NCBI GenBank assembly: GCA_027310575.1
Contig: DAIDAO010000052.1
Location: 58,318 to 122,317 of the forward strand
Direction of reading: 5' to 3'
DNA from: a bacterium
Lineage (GTDB): Archaea > Thermoproteota > Nitrososphaeria > Nitrososphaerales > Gagatemarchaeaceae
DNA: 64,000 bases
The number at the start of each line of letters is the position of its first letter. The stretch's first letter is position 1. Of this stretch, positions 28,467-37,949 are shown in pieces. Under the pieces are notes generated by a model. That model was not told the origin of the DNA, did not search any database, and saw only the letters and a list, made by a program, of their open reading frames with translations. The position numbers and the translations under genes are program-made.

Positions 28467-31160
28467 TCAGCGCCTCTTGGCTCCGAGCGGGAGAGGCGCC
28501 TCCACCTGGGCGACCTTTACCCGGAAGTCCACTACGGTGGCTTCGTCTCCGTGCATGATGACGGGGTTGAGGTCCAGCTCCACCACCTCCGGGAGGTCTT
28601 CCACCATGGCCGAGACCCTCAGTATGACCTGCTCGAGTGCCCCGACGTTGTAGGACGGGCCCCCCCTGTAGCCCGTAAGCAGCGGGAAGGTCTTCAGCGA
28701 GCGGACCATCTCGTCAGCGTCTCTCTCTGTGAGCGGCGCCAGCCTCGCAGCAGCGTCCTTCAGCAGCTCCACCATGGTACCCCCGGCTCCGCAGGCCACG
28801 AGCGAGCCGAATACAGGGTCTCCGGTCACCCCCACTATCATCTCCGCGCCCGCGGGGACCATCTTCTGGACGAGGAAGCCCTGCGCCTTGAAGCCCTGCT
28901 CTCTCAGCCTTCCTGCCATCAGCTGCGCCTCTCTCCTGACCTGGTCTTCGCCGGACAGTCCGAGCTTCACTGCGCCGCTCTCTGTCTTGTGGAGCAGCCC
29001 CTCCGCGACCCCCTTCAGTACGACCGGCCCGCCCATCTCCCCGGCGGCCCGGGCAGCCTCGTCCGGCGTGGCTGCGCGCACGGTCCTGGCGATCGGGATG
29101 CCGTAGGCCCCGAGGAGCGATTCGGCCTCCTCCGGGTTCAGCCATCCCGGCCCCCTCGCGAGCGCCTTCGCGACTGTGCCCACTGCCAGCTCCTTTCTGA
29201 TGTCAGTGAACTTCGGTATCCGGCTGGGAGGAGTCCTGAGCCAGTCGCCGTATTCAGCCGCCCTCCACAGGGCCCTGGCCGCGACCTCGGGAAACGGGTA
29301 GGACGGCACCTGCACCTCCCCGTCGCTCAGTATCTCAGAGATGCCGTGGTGGGCCATGAAGGTGGCTAGGACGGTGACTCTTCCGCGTAGGTCTCTGGCA
29401 GCGCTCAGGATCTCCTTTGCTATGTCTTCGGGCTTTATCGCGATTGGGGGGACGAAGAGCACCATGATCGAGTCGATGTCTGCGTCCTTCGCGACTGTCC
29501 TCATCACCCTGCCGAAGTCCGGGGCGGTGGCCGACGCTATCATGTCCACCGGGTTCCTCACCCCGGCGTCCTTGTTGAGGTGGGCCCTGAGTTCGTTCTG
29601 GACCGCGGCAGAGAACTCAGGCACCGCCAGGCCCCTGTCCTCGCAGGCGTCGGCGGCCAGGATCCCAGCCCCGCCCGCGTTCGTGATGATCGCGACCTTC
29701 TTCCCCTTGGGGATCGGCTGGGTGGTGAGCAGCGCTGCCACGTCGAACATCTCCCCCAGGGTGTCCATCCGGATCACCCCGGCCTGATGGAAGAGGGCGT
29801 CCACTGTGACGTCTGAAGAAGCGAGCAGCGCGCCCGTGTGGGACTGCGTGGCCCTGAAACCGGCCGACGACCTCCCGCTCTTTACCGCAAGTATGGGCTT
29901 CCGCCGTGTGACCCGCTTTGCGATCCTAGCGAACTTCCGCGGGTTGCCGAACGACTCCAGGTAGAGGAGTATGAGGTCAGTCATGTCGTCTGACTCCCAG
30001 TAGGTGAGCAGGTCGTTCCCCGAGATGTCTGCCTTGTTCCCGACCGAGATGAAAGAGGACATGCCCAGGCCCAGCTTGTTCGCGTGCTCTATCACAGCTA
30101 TTCCGAGGGCTCCCGACTGCGAAAGGAAGCCTATCCTCCCGGGCTTGGGCGCGAAGGGCGAGAACTGGGCGTTCAGGCTGATGCGGGGCTCGGTGTTTAT
30201 CAGGCCCATGCAGTTGGGGCCCACCAGCCTCATCCCTGATTCGCGGCAGACATCCATGAGCTGCTGCTGCAGCGCGTTCCCCTCACCCCCTATCTCTGCG
30301 AACCCTGCGGATATCACCACCAGGGCCTTCACCCCCTTCTGGGCGCACTCCCTGGCTACCTGGATGACGTAGCGTGCCGGGACCACGACCACGGCAAGGT
30401 CCACCTGGCCCGGACAGTCGAGGACAGACTTGTAGGCAGGTACGGATTGCACCACCTCCGAGCTCGGGTTGACAGGATAGACCGGGCCGGCGAACCCGCC
30501 GTCGAGGACATTGTGGAACAGCCTCCCGCCTATGGAGTCGCGCTCCTTCGAAGCCCCGATCACAGCCACGGCCCTTGGCTCGAGGAAGTTCCTCACGGCA
30601 GCCACGACAGAGAAGGATTCGCGCTTCTCGAACACCTCCACGGTGCTGAGCTCCACCGAAGTCGGGAACTCGACCTTGAGCACCCCCGGCCCGATCTTGG
30701 TGGATGTGGGGAAGCCTAGTTCGTGGAGGAGGTTGATCATGGCCGCGTTGTCAGGGGCGACGGATGCCTCGAACAGGGTGACTCCGTTCCGGTTGGCCAC
30801 TTGTGCGAGCTGTCCGAGCAGAATCGACCCCAGACCCTTCCCCCGGAAAGCGTCCGCTATGACCACACCCACCTTCGCCTTGGCACTCTCCTCCCTCTCG
30901 TAGAAGGCCAGTCCGACTATCCCCCCCTCGCGGAGGGCCGCGAGCACGTGCACCGCCCCGCCCGGCACTATCCTCTTCGCCAGCTCCTTCCTGTCCTCGG
31001 GCGCGCCGAACATCAGCGCGACCGTCCTGTCTGCGAGGCCTGCCACGAACCTCTCGACCAGTCCGAGGTCCCCGCCGTTGAGAGACCTCACCCTGGCCAT
31101 CGAGCCGTCCGAGAGCACCACGTCGGCGCCCTGCTTCACCTCTGCTCCCTTCGTCACCAT
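28467..31160 (-). CDS. Acyl/acetyl-CoA synthetase (NDP-forming, alpha-beta fusion) with N-terminal GNAT domain
   Basis: 897 aa: N-terminal VGVVIADAFRGKGLGSILLGQLAQVANRNG (GNAT); FLEPRAVAVIGASKERDSIGGRLFHNVL, VGPNCMGLINTEPRISLNAQF, SQSGALGIAVIEHANKLGLGMSSFISVGNKADISGNDLL; ATP-grasp GGPVVLKGVAEGLLHKTESGAVKLGL. Confidence 0.92.
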   Translation of the reverse strand: MVTKGAEVKQGADVVLSDGSMARVRSLNGGDLGLVERFVAGLADRTVALMFGAPEDRKELAKRIVPGGAVHVLAALREGGIVGLAFYEREESAKAKVGVVIADAFRGKGLGSILLGQLAQVANRNGVTLFEASVAPDNAAMINLLHELGFPTSTKIGPGVLKVEFPTSVELSTVEVFEKRESFSVVAAVRNFLEPRAVAVIGASKERDSIGGRLFHNVLDGGFAGPVYPVNPSSEVVQSVPAYKSVLDCPGQVDLAVVVVPARYVIQVARECAQKGVKALVVISAGFAEIGGEGNALQQQLMDVCRESGMRLVGPNCMGLINTEPRISLNAQFSPFAPKPGRIGFLSQSGALGIAVIEHANKLGLGMSSFISVGNKADISGNDLLTYWESDDMTDLILLYLESFGNPRKFARIAKRVTRRKPILAVKSGRSSAGFRATQSHTGALLASSDVTVDALFHQAGVIRMDTLGEMFDVAALLTTQPIPKGKKVAIITNAGGAGILAADACEDRGLAVPEFSAAVQNELRAHLNKDAGVRNPVDMIASATAPDFGRVMRTVAKDADIDSIMVLFVPPIAIKPEDIAKEILSAARDLRGRVTVLATFMAHHGISEILSDGEVQVPSYPFPEVAARALWRAAEYGDWLRTPPSRIPKFTDIRKELAVGTVAKALARGPGWLNPEEAESLLGAYGIPIARTVRAATPDEAARAAGEMGGPVVLKGVAEGLLHKTESGAVKLGLSGEDQVRREAQLMAGRLREQGFKAQGFLVQKMVPAGAEMIVGVTGDPVFGSLVACGAGGTMVELLKDAAARLAPLTERDADEMVRSLKTFPLLTGYRGGPSYNVGALEQVILRVSAMVEDLPEVVELDLNPVIMHGDEATVVDFRVKVAQVEAPLPLGAKRR

Positions 31161-31386
31161 GCGGCTTCGAGCCGGCTGGCTCTGCCTCCCCCAATAAACC
31201 CTCAGACGATTCTCAAATCCTGCAACGGTGGGCCCGCCAGGGGGCAGATTCTAAAGAGAGCTCGCGCCGAACGGGCTGCTGAGCTGAAGAAAAGATGGGA
31301 GCAGGCTGCATCCGAGCGGGAACCTGTGCATCAGCCGATGCGGGTTCGAAGAATTTAAGAAGGGAACGCGGAGGCGCGTCCGAGAG

Positions 31387-32349
31387 TTGAAACCTGAAAG
31401 AAGGACAGGGATGAGTTCGGCCGGCGTAGTGGTCGTACTCCTCGTCCTTTCACTGGGGGTCGTCTCTGTGGTCTACGTGACCTCGACGCAGGCCTCGAAT
31501 GACCAGCTCACGTCGCAGAATCAGCAGATATCCGCGCTGAAGACCGAGCTGCAGCAGCTGGCGACGAAGTTCGCGCTAGGGCAGGGGACTGCGGGAGCCA
31601 ACCTCACCCTCCCGGTGATGAATCAGGCGCCGACGATACGGAGCATAGTCGAGACCTGGTATCTTTCGTCGTCCGCCCACCAGGACAGGTTCGACCCGTC
31701 GTTCATAATCGTGAACCAGGGGGACACTGTTCGCCTCACTCTCATAGACAACGACACTGTCGCCCATGACTTCGTTATCGGCCCGCCGTACAAGATCATA
31801 GTCAACGCGACCGTGCCAGGGCTCGTCAACGACCTCACGGGACAGAACTTCACGACGCCGTCGAGAAACAACTCTCCGGGCGTGACCGTCACAGGCACGC
31901 CGGGGAACGTGACCGCCACCTACTCGTTCGTCGCGTCGTATTCGGGGATCTACGAGTTCGTCTGCACGTACCACGCACAGGTGGGGATGATAGGGTACCT
32001 TGTGGTGCTCCCCAACGCCGCGTTCTCGACCAAGACCACCACGAGCACGTCAGGGGCAGCGCCCAGCACGGTCTCGGTCAGCATCCTGCCCGGATCCGGG
32101 ACGAACACTTCGAGCAAGGGCTTCTCCCCGGAGACGATAACCGTGGTCCTTGGCGTCAACAACACGGTGACGTGGACGAACAACGACACCTCCCCCCACA
32201 CCGTGACCTCGGACGGAGGCACGTTCGACTCTGGGAACCTCGCGCCTGGGCAGTCCTACACGTACACGTTCACGGCCCCGGGGACGTACACTTACCATTG
32301 CACGTACCATCCGTGGATGGTGGCCACGGTCATAGTGAAGTCAGGCTAG
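31387..32349 (+). CDS. Secreted/anchored protein with two cupredoxin domains
   Basis: N-terminal TM; first copper site H...YEFVCTYHAQVGM, second PHTVTSDGGTFDSGNLAPGQSYTYTFTAPGTYTYHCTYHPWM. Confidence 0.87.
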   Translation: MKPERRTGMSSAGVVVVLLVLSLGVVSVVYVTSTQASNDQLTSQNQQISALKTELQQLATKFALGQGTAGANLTLPVMNQAPTIRSIVETWYLSSSAHQDRFDPSFIIVNQGDTVRLTLIDNDTVAHDFVIGPPYKIIVNATVPGLVNDLTGQNFTTPSRNNSPGVTVTGTPGNVTATYSFVASYSGIYEFVCTYHAQVGMIGYLVVLPNAAFSTKTTTSTSGAAPSTVSVSILPGSGTNTSSKGFSPETITVVLGVNNTVTWTNNDTSPHTVTSDGGTFDSGNLAPGQSYTYTFTAPGTYTYHCTYHPWMVATVIVKSG

Positions 32350-32669
32350 CGCAGGGCTTCTGCCTGGATGAGTTCGGATAGCTTCTGGAAGTAGAGCCTC
32401 GTCGCCATCGGCATGCCGTCCAGGTTCCTGTCTATGGCATCGATGACGTACTTGATGGCCCGCCTCGATGACTTGAACTCGAACTTCATCGGCAATATGG
32501 GGTCCTGGATGACGTCGATCGAGTCGACCAGATGGCTGGGGGCATGGGCCCTTGCGTCGCTCGCAATCCTCTGATACCAGCCGGACAGGACGTTTGGGTC
32601 GAGGCCGAGCTTGAGGTCCTCGATCTCCTTCAGCAGCCTGTTGAGCACGAGCATCTCTTCGTTAGCCAT
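32346..32669 (-). CDS. Hypothetical protein
   Basis: 107 aa, convergent with the cupredoxin gene, sharing CTAG. Confidence 0.55.
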   Translation of the reverse strand: MANEEMLVLNRLLKEIEDLKLGLDPNVLSGWYQRIASDARAHAPSHLVDSIDVIQDPILPMKFEFKSSRRAIKYVIDAIDRNLDGMPMATRLYFQKLSELIQAEALR

Positions 32670-32739
32670 GGCTCTACGCGGTTGAGATTGCCGAGGGGCC
32701 AGTTTAAGGGAAAGTGTGTAAGATTGTTGGTAGCAGTGT

Positions 32740-33150
32740 CTAGCTGCAACGCATCTCGAACAGCTCGGTCTTCTCGTATTCGGCCTCCCAGACGTGCGTG
32801 CTGTTCCTCCCTCTTCTCACAGCGAGGAGCGTGTATCCCTCGGGGGCGTCCTTGTAGGCGCGCTGGAGGATGGACAGGGCGGGCTCAGAGTCCTCGTCGA
32901 AGCTCCGCACGACGTGCTGCCTGAACTTCTCGATCTCTTTCATGTAGTCGGAGAGGCAGAGGGTCCTGCCCTGCAGCTTGGATGAAGTGAGGAGCTTCAC
33001 CTCGGTCCCGCACGCTTCGCACCTGACCTTCTGCATCCCGTCGCTCAAGCAGACCCTGCCGACGCCTACCACCATAGGGAACGTGCCCGGCTGATCTTCT
33101 GAGGCCCCGCACATGACGCACTTGGCAAGCCCCTTCGGGGAGTGCTGCAA
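32740..33150 (-). CDS. Cys-rich putative zinc-ribbon protein
   Basis: 136 aa; CVMCGASEDQPGTFPMVVGVGRVCLSDG and VRCEACGTEVKLLTSSKLQGRTLCLSDY. Confidence 0.6.
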   Translation of the reverse strand: MQHSPKGLAKCVMCGASEDQPGTFPMVVGVGRVCLSDGMQKVRCEACGTEVKLLTSSKLQGRTLCLSDYMKEIEKFRQHVVRSFDEDSEPALSILQRAYKDAPEGYTLLAVRRGRNSTHVWEAEYEKTELFEMRCS

Positions 33151-33176
33151 CTCGGCGCAAACCCGCCGCCAATTGA

Positions 33177-33182
33177 TTTAAG
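33177..33182 (+). promoter_or_regulatory. TATA-type box for the enolase-superfamily gene
   Basis: TTTAAG about 27 nt upstream of ATG 33207. Confidence 0.5.
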
Positions 33183-33206
33183 GTTGCCCTGAGGGCGCGG
33201 GTCCTG

Positions 33207-34292
33207 ATGAGGATAGAGTCCGTAGAGGCGTTCCCCATCAAGATCAAGGTCAAGGAAGACCTTCGCGGCGGCACTTTTGGTTACTCCCATTATCAGACAG
33301 TCCTCGTTAGGGCGACCGTGGACGGCGTGGAAGGGTGGGGGGAGGCGATGACTAGGTCTGACCCGGTGGCCACCGCTCTCCTGGTGAGACACCTGGGAAA
33401 CGGAATCGCGGGCGCAGAGGAGCGGGGGGTGAAGAGCGCCTGGGAGAAGGCATGGAGGGGGCTGCGCATCCGGGGGCACACCAGAGGGGTCGACGTCGAG
33501 GCGCTGAGCGGGATCGAGATCGCGCTCCATGACGCTCTGGGGAAGATCCGGAAGGAACCCCTCTGCAGGATCTTTTCGAAGTCCCCCGCCGCAGAGGTGC
33601 CTGTGTTCGCAGGCTCGTTCTTCTCGTCGAGGGGGTCGCTGGAGGACCAGGTCGAATTCGCGAGGAGCAGGGGACTGGCCGGAGCGAAGGTCAAGGTGGG
33701 GTTCGGCGTCGACAGGGACTTCCGCACGCTCCGGGGGGTGAGGAAGGTCTGGCAGGAGGGGATGCTGGTGGCGGACGCGAACGGCGCGTACGACGCGAAG
33801 GGGGCGAGGAAGGCGTGCTCAGCCTTCTCCGGCCTCGGGCTCGCGTGGTTCGAGGAGCCCGTCCTCTCCGACGATCTGGAAGGGTACCGCTCCCTTCGGG
33901 GCTCGGAGGTGAAGATCGGCGCCGGCGAGAGCTGGTTCCCAGGGGACTTTCAGGCACCGATCGACGACCGGCTGATCGGGGTGGTCGAGCCGAGCGTCAG
34001 CAGGTGCGGAGGGGTGAGGGTGGAGGTCGAGGTCGCAAAGAAGGCAAGGAGAAGTGGGATAGCCTTCTCCCCCATGACGGGGATGAACTCTGCCATCTCG
34101 TTGGCCGCGTCCCTGCATGCTGCCGCGGCTGTGGGCACGGTCGGGGTGGAGTACAACCCGTTCCAGAATCCGATCCAGACCGACCTCGCGGCCGGCATGA
34201 AAGAGCCCCGTGGGGGGAGGGTGCGGGTCCCGACCGGCGCAGGTCTGGGAATCGAGGTGGACCTCCGCTTCGTCAGGGCGAACGCTGCCTAG
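33207..34292 (+). CDS. Enolase-superfamily (mandelate racemase/muconate lactonizing-like) enzyme
   Basis: 361 aa; MRIESVEAFPIKIKVKEDLRGGTFGYSHYQTVLVRATVDGVEGWGEA; GAKVKVGFGVDRD; VADANGAYD; WFEEPV; FSPMTGMNSAISLAASLH. Confidence 0.87.
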   Translation: MRIESVEAFPIKIKVKEDLRGGTFGYSHYQTVLVRATVDGVEGWGEAMTRSDPVATALLVRHLGNGIAGAEERGVKSAWEKAWRGLRIRGHTRGVDVEALSGIEIALHDALGKIRKEPLCRIFSKSPAAEVPVFAGSFFSSRGSLEDQVEFARSRGLAGAKVKVGFGVDRDFRTLRGVRKVWQEGMLVADANGAYDAKGARKACSAFSGLGLAWFEEPVLSDDLEGYRSLRGSEVKIGAGESWFPGDFQAPIDDRLIGVVEPSVSRCGGVRVEVEVAKKARRSGIAFSPMTGMNSAISLAASLHAAAAVGTVGVEYNPFQNPIQTDLAAGMKEPRGGRVRVPTGAGLGIEVDLRFVRANAA

Positions 34293-34298
34293 CGCCGG

Positions 34299-35078
34299 TC
34301 ACAGCAGAGGGACGATGCCGTCCACGTTGGGGAGCTTGGCCAGGAGCCTGCGCCCCTTCGCGTCCTGATCTATCCCGCTCGTCACCAGAATTGGGTCTAT
34401 GCCAGCTCTAAGGGCGCCCTCTATGTCCGTGTCGAGCTGGTCCCCCACCATCACAGCCTCCTCTCTGCGGCATCCGGCGCGCTTCAGCGCGATCCTGAAC
34501 ATCAGGGGGGAGGGCTTCCCGATTACAGTCGCCCGCTTCCCGCTCGCGTACTCTATGGCCCTGACGAGCGGGCCGGCTGCCATTGCTGGTCCAGTCTTGT
34601 ACATGAAGAGGGCGGAGTCGTGGGTCGCGACTATTTCCGCTCCCCGCCGCGCGAGCCGAGCCGCGTGGTCGAGTGTTTCGTACGTGACGCCCCTGTCAAG
34701 CCCTATGACCACGAAGTCGGCGCTTTCTCCATCGACGCGCGCGTGGCCGCACTTCTTCATCTCGGAGTCGAGCCCTCCTTCCCCTACCAGGAAGTAGGAC
34801 ACAGGCCCGTGCTTCTCGCTGAGGTACTCAGCGGTCATCTGCCCGCTCGTCAGGACCTCCTCCCTTCTGACGGGTATCTCGAAGTCGGCGAGCCTCTGGT
34901 ATACGGTCTCTGAGGCGTCGGTGCTGTTGTTCGTGAGCACGTAGAGCTTGCGGCCGCGCTCCCTGAGGGCCTCGATTGCCTTGGTCCCGCCTATCTTGAC
35001 CCTGCTCTCCTTGCCCCTGTAGAAGACGCCGTCGAGGTCGAAGAGGAACAGCCTCTTGTCCCTGAGGAGCCTCTTCAC
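34299..35078 (-). CDS. HAD hydrolase, NagD/phosphoglycolate phosphatase-like
   Basis: VKRLLRDKRLFLFDLDGVFYRGKESRVKIGGTKAIEALRERGRKLYVLTNNS; GKPSPLMFRIAL; EEAVMVGDQLDTDIEGALRAGIDPILVTSG; GTG start. Confidence 0.88.
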   Translation of the reverse strand: MKRLLRDKRLFLFDLDGVFYRGKESRVKIGGTKAIEALRERGRKLYVLTNNSTDASETVYQRLADFEIPVRREEVLTSGQMTAEYLSEKHGPVSYFLVGEGGLDSEMKKCGHARVDGESADFVVIGLDRGVTYETLDHAARLARRGAEIVATHDSALFMYKTGPAMAAGPLVRAIEYASGKRATVIGKPSPLMFRIALKRAGCRREEAVMVGDQLDTDIEGALRAGIDPILVTSGIDQDAKGRRLLAKLPNVDGIVPLL

Positions 35079-35506
35079 CGCCCGAAGCTCACCTCGCCCG
35101 AGCCCGCGTCCACCTCTACCCTGTCCCCTGCTGCGATCTTCGAGTAGGCGTCCCTCGGCACGCCTCCGACGACCGGGATTCCCTTGCCATAGACCGCCTT
35201 CGCCATCACAGACCCGATCACAGCGGAGAGGTCGACCCCTTCGGTCACTATGGCCGCCGGATGGTTGCCCTCCCGGACAGTCTCGAGGAACCACGACGAA
35301 GCGGTCGTCGACCCCTTCCCGAAGGGATAGAACAGGACCCTCCCTCTGACGTTGGAGCCTCGTATGTCGCTCCTGACGTCGGTCACCTTCCCGGTCGAGG
35401 GTTCGACGCCATGGGCGAAGGTGAAGGCCCTGTTGGAGACGAGCGCCTCGCCTCTCGCCTGGCCAGGGACTAGCCCCCTTCCCCTCAGAGTCTGCTTCAA
35501 GCGCAC
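35075..35506 (-). CDS. Phosphomevalonate dehydratase small subunit (aconitase X swivel domain, DUF126)
   Basis: 143 aa; GRGLVPGQARGEALVSNRAFTFAHGVEPSTGKVTDVRSDIRGSNVRGRVLFYPFGKGSTTASSWFLE. Confidence 0.9.
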   Translation of the reverse strand: MRLKQTLRGRGLVPGQARGEALVSNRAFTFAHGVEPSTGKVTDVRSDIRGSNVRGRVLFYPFGKGSTTASSWFLETVREGNHPAAIVTEGVDLSAVIGSVMAKAVYGKGIPVVGGVPRDAYSKIAAGDRVEVDAGSGEVSFGR

Positions 35507-36705
35507 ACCTCGTCGATTATCTGCTTCTGCGGCGCGTAGCGGATCTTGACCTCCCCCTCTGCCGAGACGATCTCGGCGAGCTTCGCGGAGTTCGTCATCA
35601 CGACGTCGAAGCCGAGCCGCTTGAGGGGGGAGATCTCCGCGTCGGTGCTGTGAGTGATTCGCGCACCCGCGGCCTCTATGGTCGAGGCGATCCCGGTCCT
35701 CCCTGCCATGTCGTAGGCCTGCGAGGACGTGTACGCGTACATCTTGACCCCCTTCTTCAGCTTCCGCCCCTCGAGCATCCTGGCGAGCTCGCCGAGCTCC
35801 CCTGCAGAGAGGTGTGGCACCCCGAACGCCACGAGGTCTGGGAGCTCAGTCGTCTGGGTCAGGTCAGATTCCACTTCCTCGAGGGACGACCTCGTCACTT
35901 CTATCTCCTCGACCGACTCCCCCTTCGTGGCGTCTCGGAGCGCCCCTGTCCCTGGAGTGATGCCGGGGAGGTGGATCATCGTGACCGGCCCGGCTGCGGC
36001 CGCCCCAGCCCCGAGGTGCTTGACCTGGTCCGAGCCCACCCCGGCAGGGAGCCCTGCAAGCACAGGGACGCGGGAACCCGCGCTCTTGCCTATGCAGTAT
36101 CCGAGGGAACGGTAGTCGAGGTCCGAGAGGTCCCCAGCCGCGACCTTGAAAGCGACCTTCGCGACGCGGTCCTCGTCGTTCAGCATCCCGAACCTCGGGG
36201 TCATCCCCAGGATCGCGCACGCGACGTCCATTCCAGCCGTGATCTTGTTCGACCTGCACCCGATGACCGAGTTGGCGAAGACGACCGCGCTCGACTCGGC
36301 CCAGGCGACCGTCTCTCCCTGCTTAGGGAAGTTGCAGACCTGATACTGGACGCAGGTCCAGCACCTCATCCCCCCGAGCTTGGCATACGCGTCACAGAGC
36401 CTGAACTGCTGCTTGGCGTACTCTTCCGGGATGCCGAAGCTCCTCCAGTTCTGGAGGTCTATGCTCGCCGGGTCGACTGACGTGGGGACTGCGAACTTAC
36501 CCCCCGCCCCCGCGAACTTCTCGAGGACGTCGATGCCTGCCTCGTGGAGGCTGCTGAAGTGGGCGAGGACGTGGGCAGAGACTATCGGGACCAGGGAGTC
36601 GGCCCCCACAGCGTCCCCGACCCCGGTGACGATCTCCATCGCGAGCTGCTTCGCCTCGCCGCCTTCGCCGCGGAGCAGTTTCTCCTGCGCCGAATCGAGA
36701 TGCAA
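35497..36705 (-). CDS. Phosphomevalonate dehydratase large subunit (aconitase X catalytic domain, DUF521)
   Basis: 402 aa; DSAQEKLLRGEGGEAKQLAMEIVTGVGDAVGADSLVPIVSAHV; WTCVQYQVCNFPKQGETVAWAESSAVVFANSVIGCRSNK; overlaps the small subunit. Confidence 0.92.
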   Translation of the reverse strand: MHLDSAQEKLLRGEGGEAKQLAMEIVTGVGDAVGADSLVPIVSAHVLAHFSSLHEAGIDVLEKFAGAGGKFAVPTSVDPASIDLQNWRSFGIPEEYAKQQFRLCDAYAKLGGMRCWTCVQYQVCNFPKQGETVAWAESSAVVFANSVIGCRSNKITAGMDVACAILGMTPRFGMLNDEDRVAKVAFKVAAGDLSDLDYRSLGYCIGKSAGSRVPVLAGLPAGVGSDQVKHLGAGAAAAGPVTMIHLPGITPGTGALRDATKGESVEEIEVTRSSLEEVESDLTQTTELPDLVAFGVPHLSAGELGELARMLEGRKLKKGVKMYAYTSSQAYDMAGRTGIASTIEAAGARITHSTDAEISPLKRLGFDVVMTNSAKLAEIVSAEGEVKIRYAPQKQIIDEVCA

Positions 36706-36759
36706 ACGATTGACAGCGGTTTAGTATCAGTTAAAAACTCGTCTCGCGTTCTTCTTCCG

Positions 36760-37905
36760 TTGAAGTTCTCCTACTTCCTGCCCACCAAGCTTTCCTTCGG
36801 TTTCGGGACGCTGGGCACGCTCGGGTCCGAGGCAAAGGCGCTCGGCGCCTCCAGGGCGCTGGTGGTGACGGACAAGGTCATGGTCAGCACGGGAATCGCC
36901 CAGCGCGCTACGGAGAGCCTTGGGATAGCGTTCGACGTCTTCGATGGCGTCGAAGCCGAGCCGAGGATAGAGGTAGCCCAGGCAGTTGCGGACAGGGCGA
37001 GGTCGGCGAAGTACGATCTGGTGGTCGGCGTAGGAGGCGGGAGCTCCATGGATATGGCCAAGGTCGCTGCCGGCTTCGCGACCAACGAAGGGCCCGCCAG
37101 GTCCTTCGTAGGCAACAACCTCTTCTCCAAGAAGCCTCTGCCGTCGATAATGGTGCCTACCACCGCGGGGACTGGCGCCGAGCTGACGGTCACGTCGATG
37201 GTGACTGTCGAGGGGCACAAGCAGTGGATCAACAGCCAGCTCCTCCTGCCGTCTGTGGCAGTGGTGGACCCCGACCTCACGATGAGCATGCCCCAAGGCG
37301 TCACCGCGGCGACCGGGATGGACGCGCTCTGCCACAACACAGAGGCGTACCTCTCGAGCCTGGCCAGCCCGATCACCGACTCGGCCGCCCTCGAAGGCGT
37401 CCGGCTCATCGTCCAGAACCTGGAGAAGGCGTTCGATTCGGGAGGCGACAGGATGGCGAGGGAATCGATGAGCCTCGGCGCTCTGATGGGGGGCATCGCC
37501 CTCCAGGCGAAGATGGTCTACGGGCACTCGATAGGATACACGATCGCGACCAGGTTCAGGCTGGCGCACGGCGTCTCCTGCGGCCTGCCGCTCCCGTACA
37601 TCATCTCGAACTACGCCGTCGCGTGCGCACCGAAGATGAAGAAGCTCGCTGAAGCCTACGGCGTCCCCCCCGACGACGACCCTGCTGAACTCGGCAGGGC
37701 GGTCGCAGAGAAGGCCAGGGGGATCGCTGAGCACCTGAAGATCCCCACCACCCTGAAGGAGCTGGGGGTCGCCGAGTCTGACCTGCCTACCCTTGCCGAG
37801 GAGTGCCTGGAAATGTACCCGAGGCCGAACAGCCCGCTGGTCTTCGACAGGCGGAGCATGAGCGAATTCTACAGGCGGATGTGGGAAGGGAACCTGGAAG
37901 GCTAG
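36760..37905 (+). CDS. Iron-containing alcohol dehydrogenase
   Basis: TTG start; FSYFLPTKLSFGFGTLGTLGSEAKALGASRALVVTDK; VGVGGGSSMDMAKVAAGFATN; PTTAGTGAELTVTSMVT; MGGIALQAKMVYGHSIGYTIATRFRLAHGVSCGLPLPYI. Confidence 0.92.
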   Translation: MKFSYFLPTKLSFGFGTLGTLGSEAKALGASRALVVTDKVMVSTGIAQRATESLGIAFDVFDGVEAEPRIEVAQAVADRARSAKYDLVVGVGGGSSMDMAKVAAGFATNEGPARSFVGNNLFSKKPLPSIMVPTTAGTGAELTVTSMVTVEGHKQWINSQLLLPSVAVVDPDLTMSMPQGVTAATGMDALCHNTEAYLSSLASPITDSAALEGVRLIVQNLEKAFDSGGDRMARESMSLGALMGGIALQAKMVYGHSIGYTIATRFRLAHGVSCGLPLPYIISNYAVACAPKMKKLAEAYGVPPDDDPAELGRAVAEKARGIAEHLKIPTTLKELGVAESDLPTLAEECLEMYPRPNSPLVFDRRSMSEFYRRMWEGNLEG

Positions 37906-37949
37906 ACAAATCTTAAACACATGAAGAAGATGCTAGCGGGAGATTCGTC

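Noticed and set aside
31260-31375. GGGTTCGAAGAA resembling a tRNA T-loop near 31340
   Set aside because: No matching acceptor or anticodon arms could be folded around it.
36727-37920. 397-aa minus-strand ORF
   Set aside because: Antisense to the clearly homologous iron-containing alcohol dehydrogenase; no recognisable motif.
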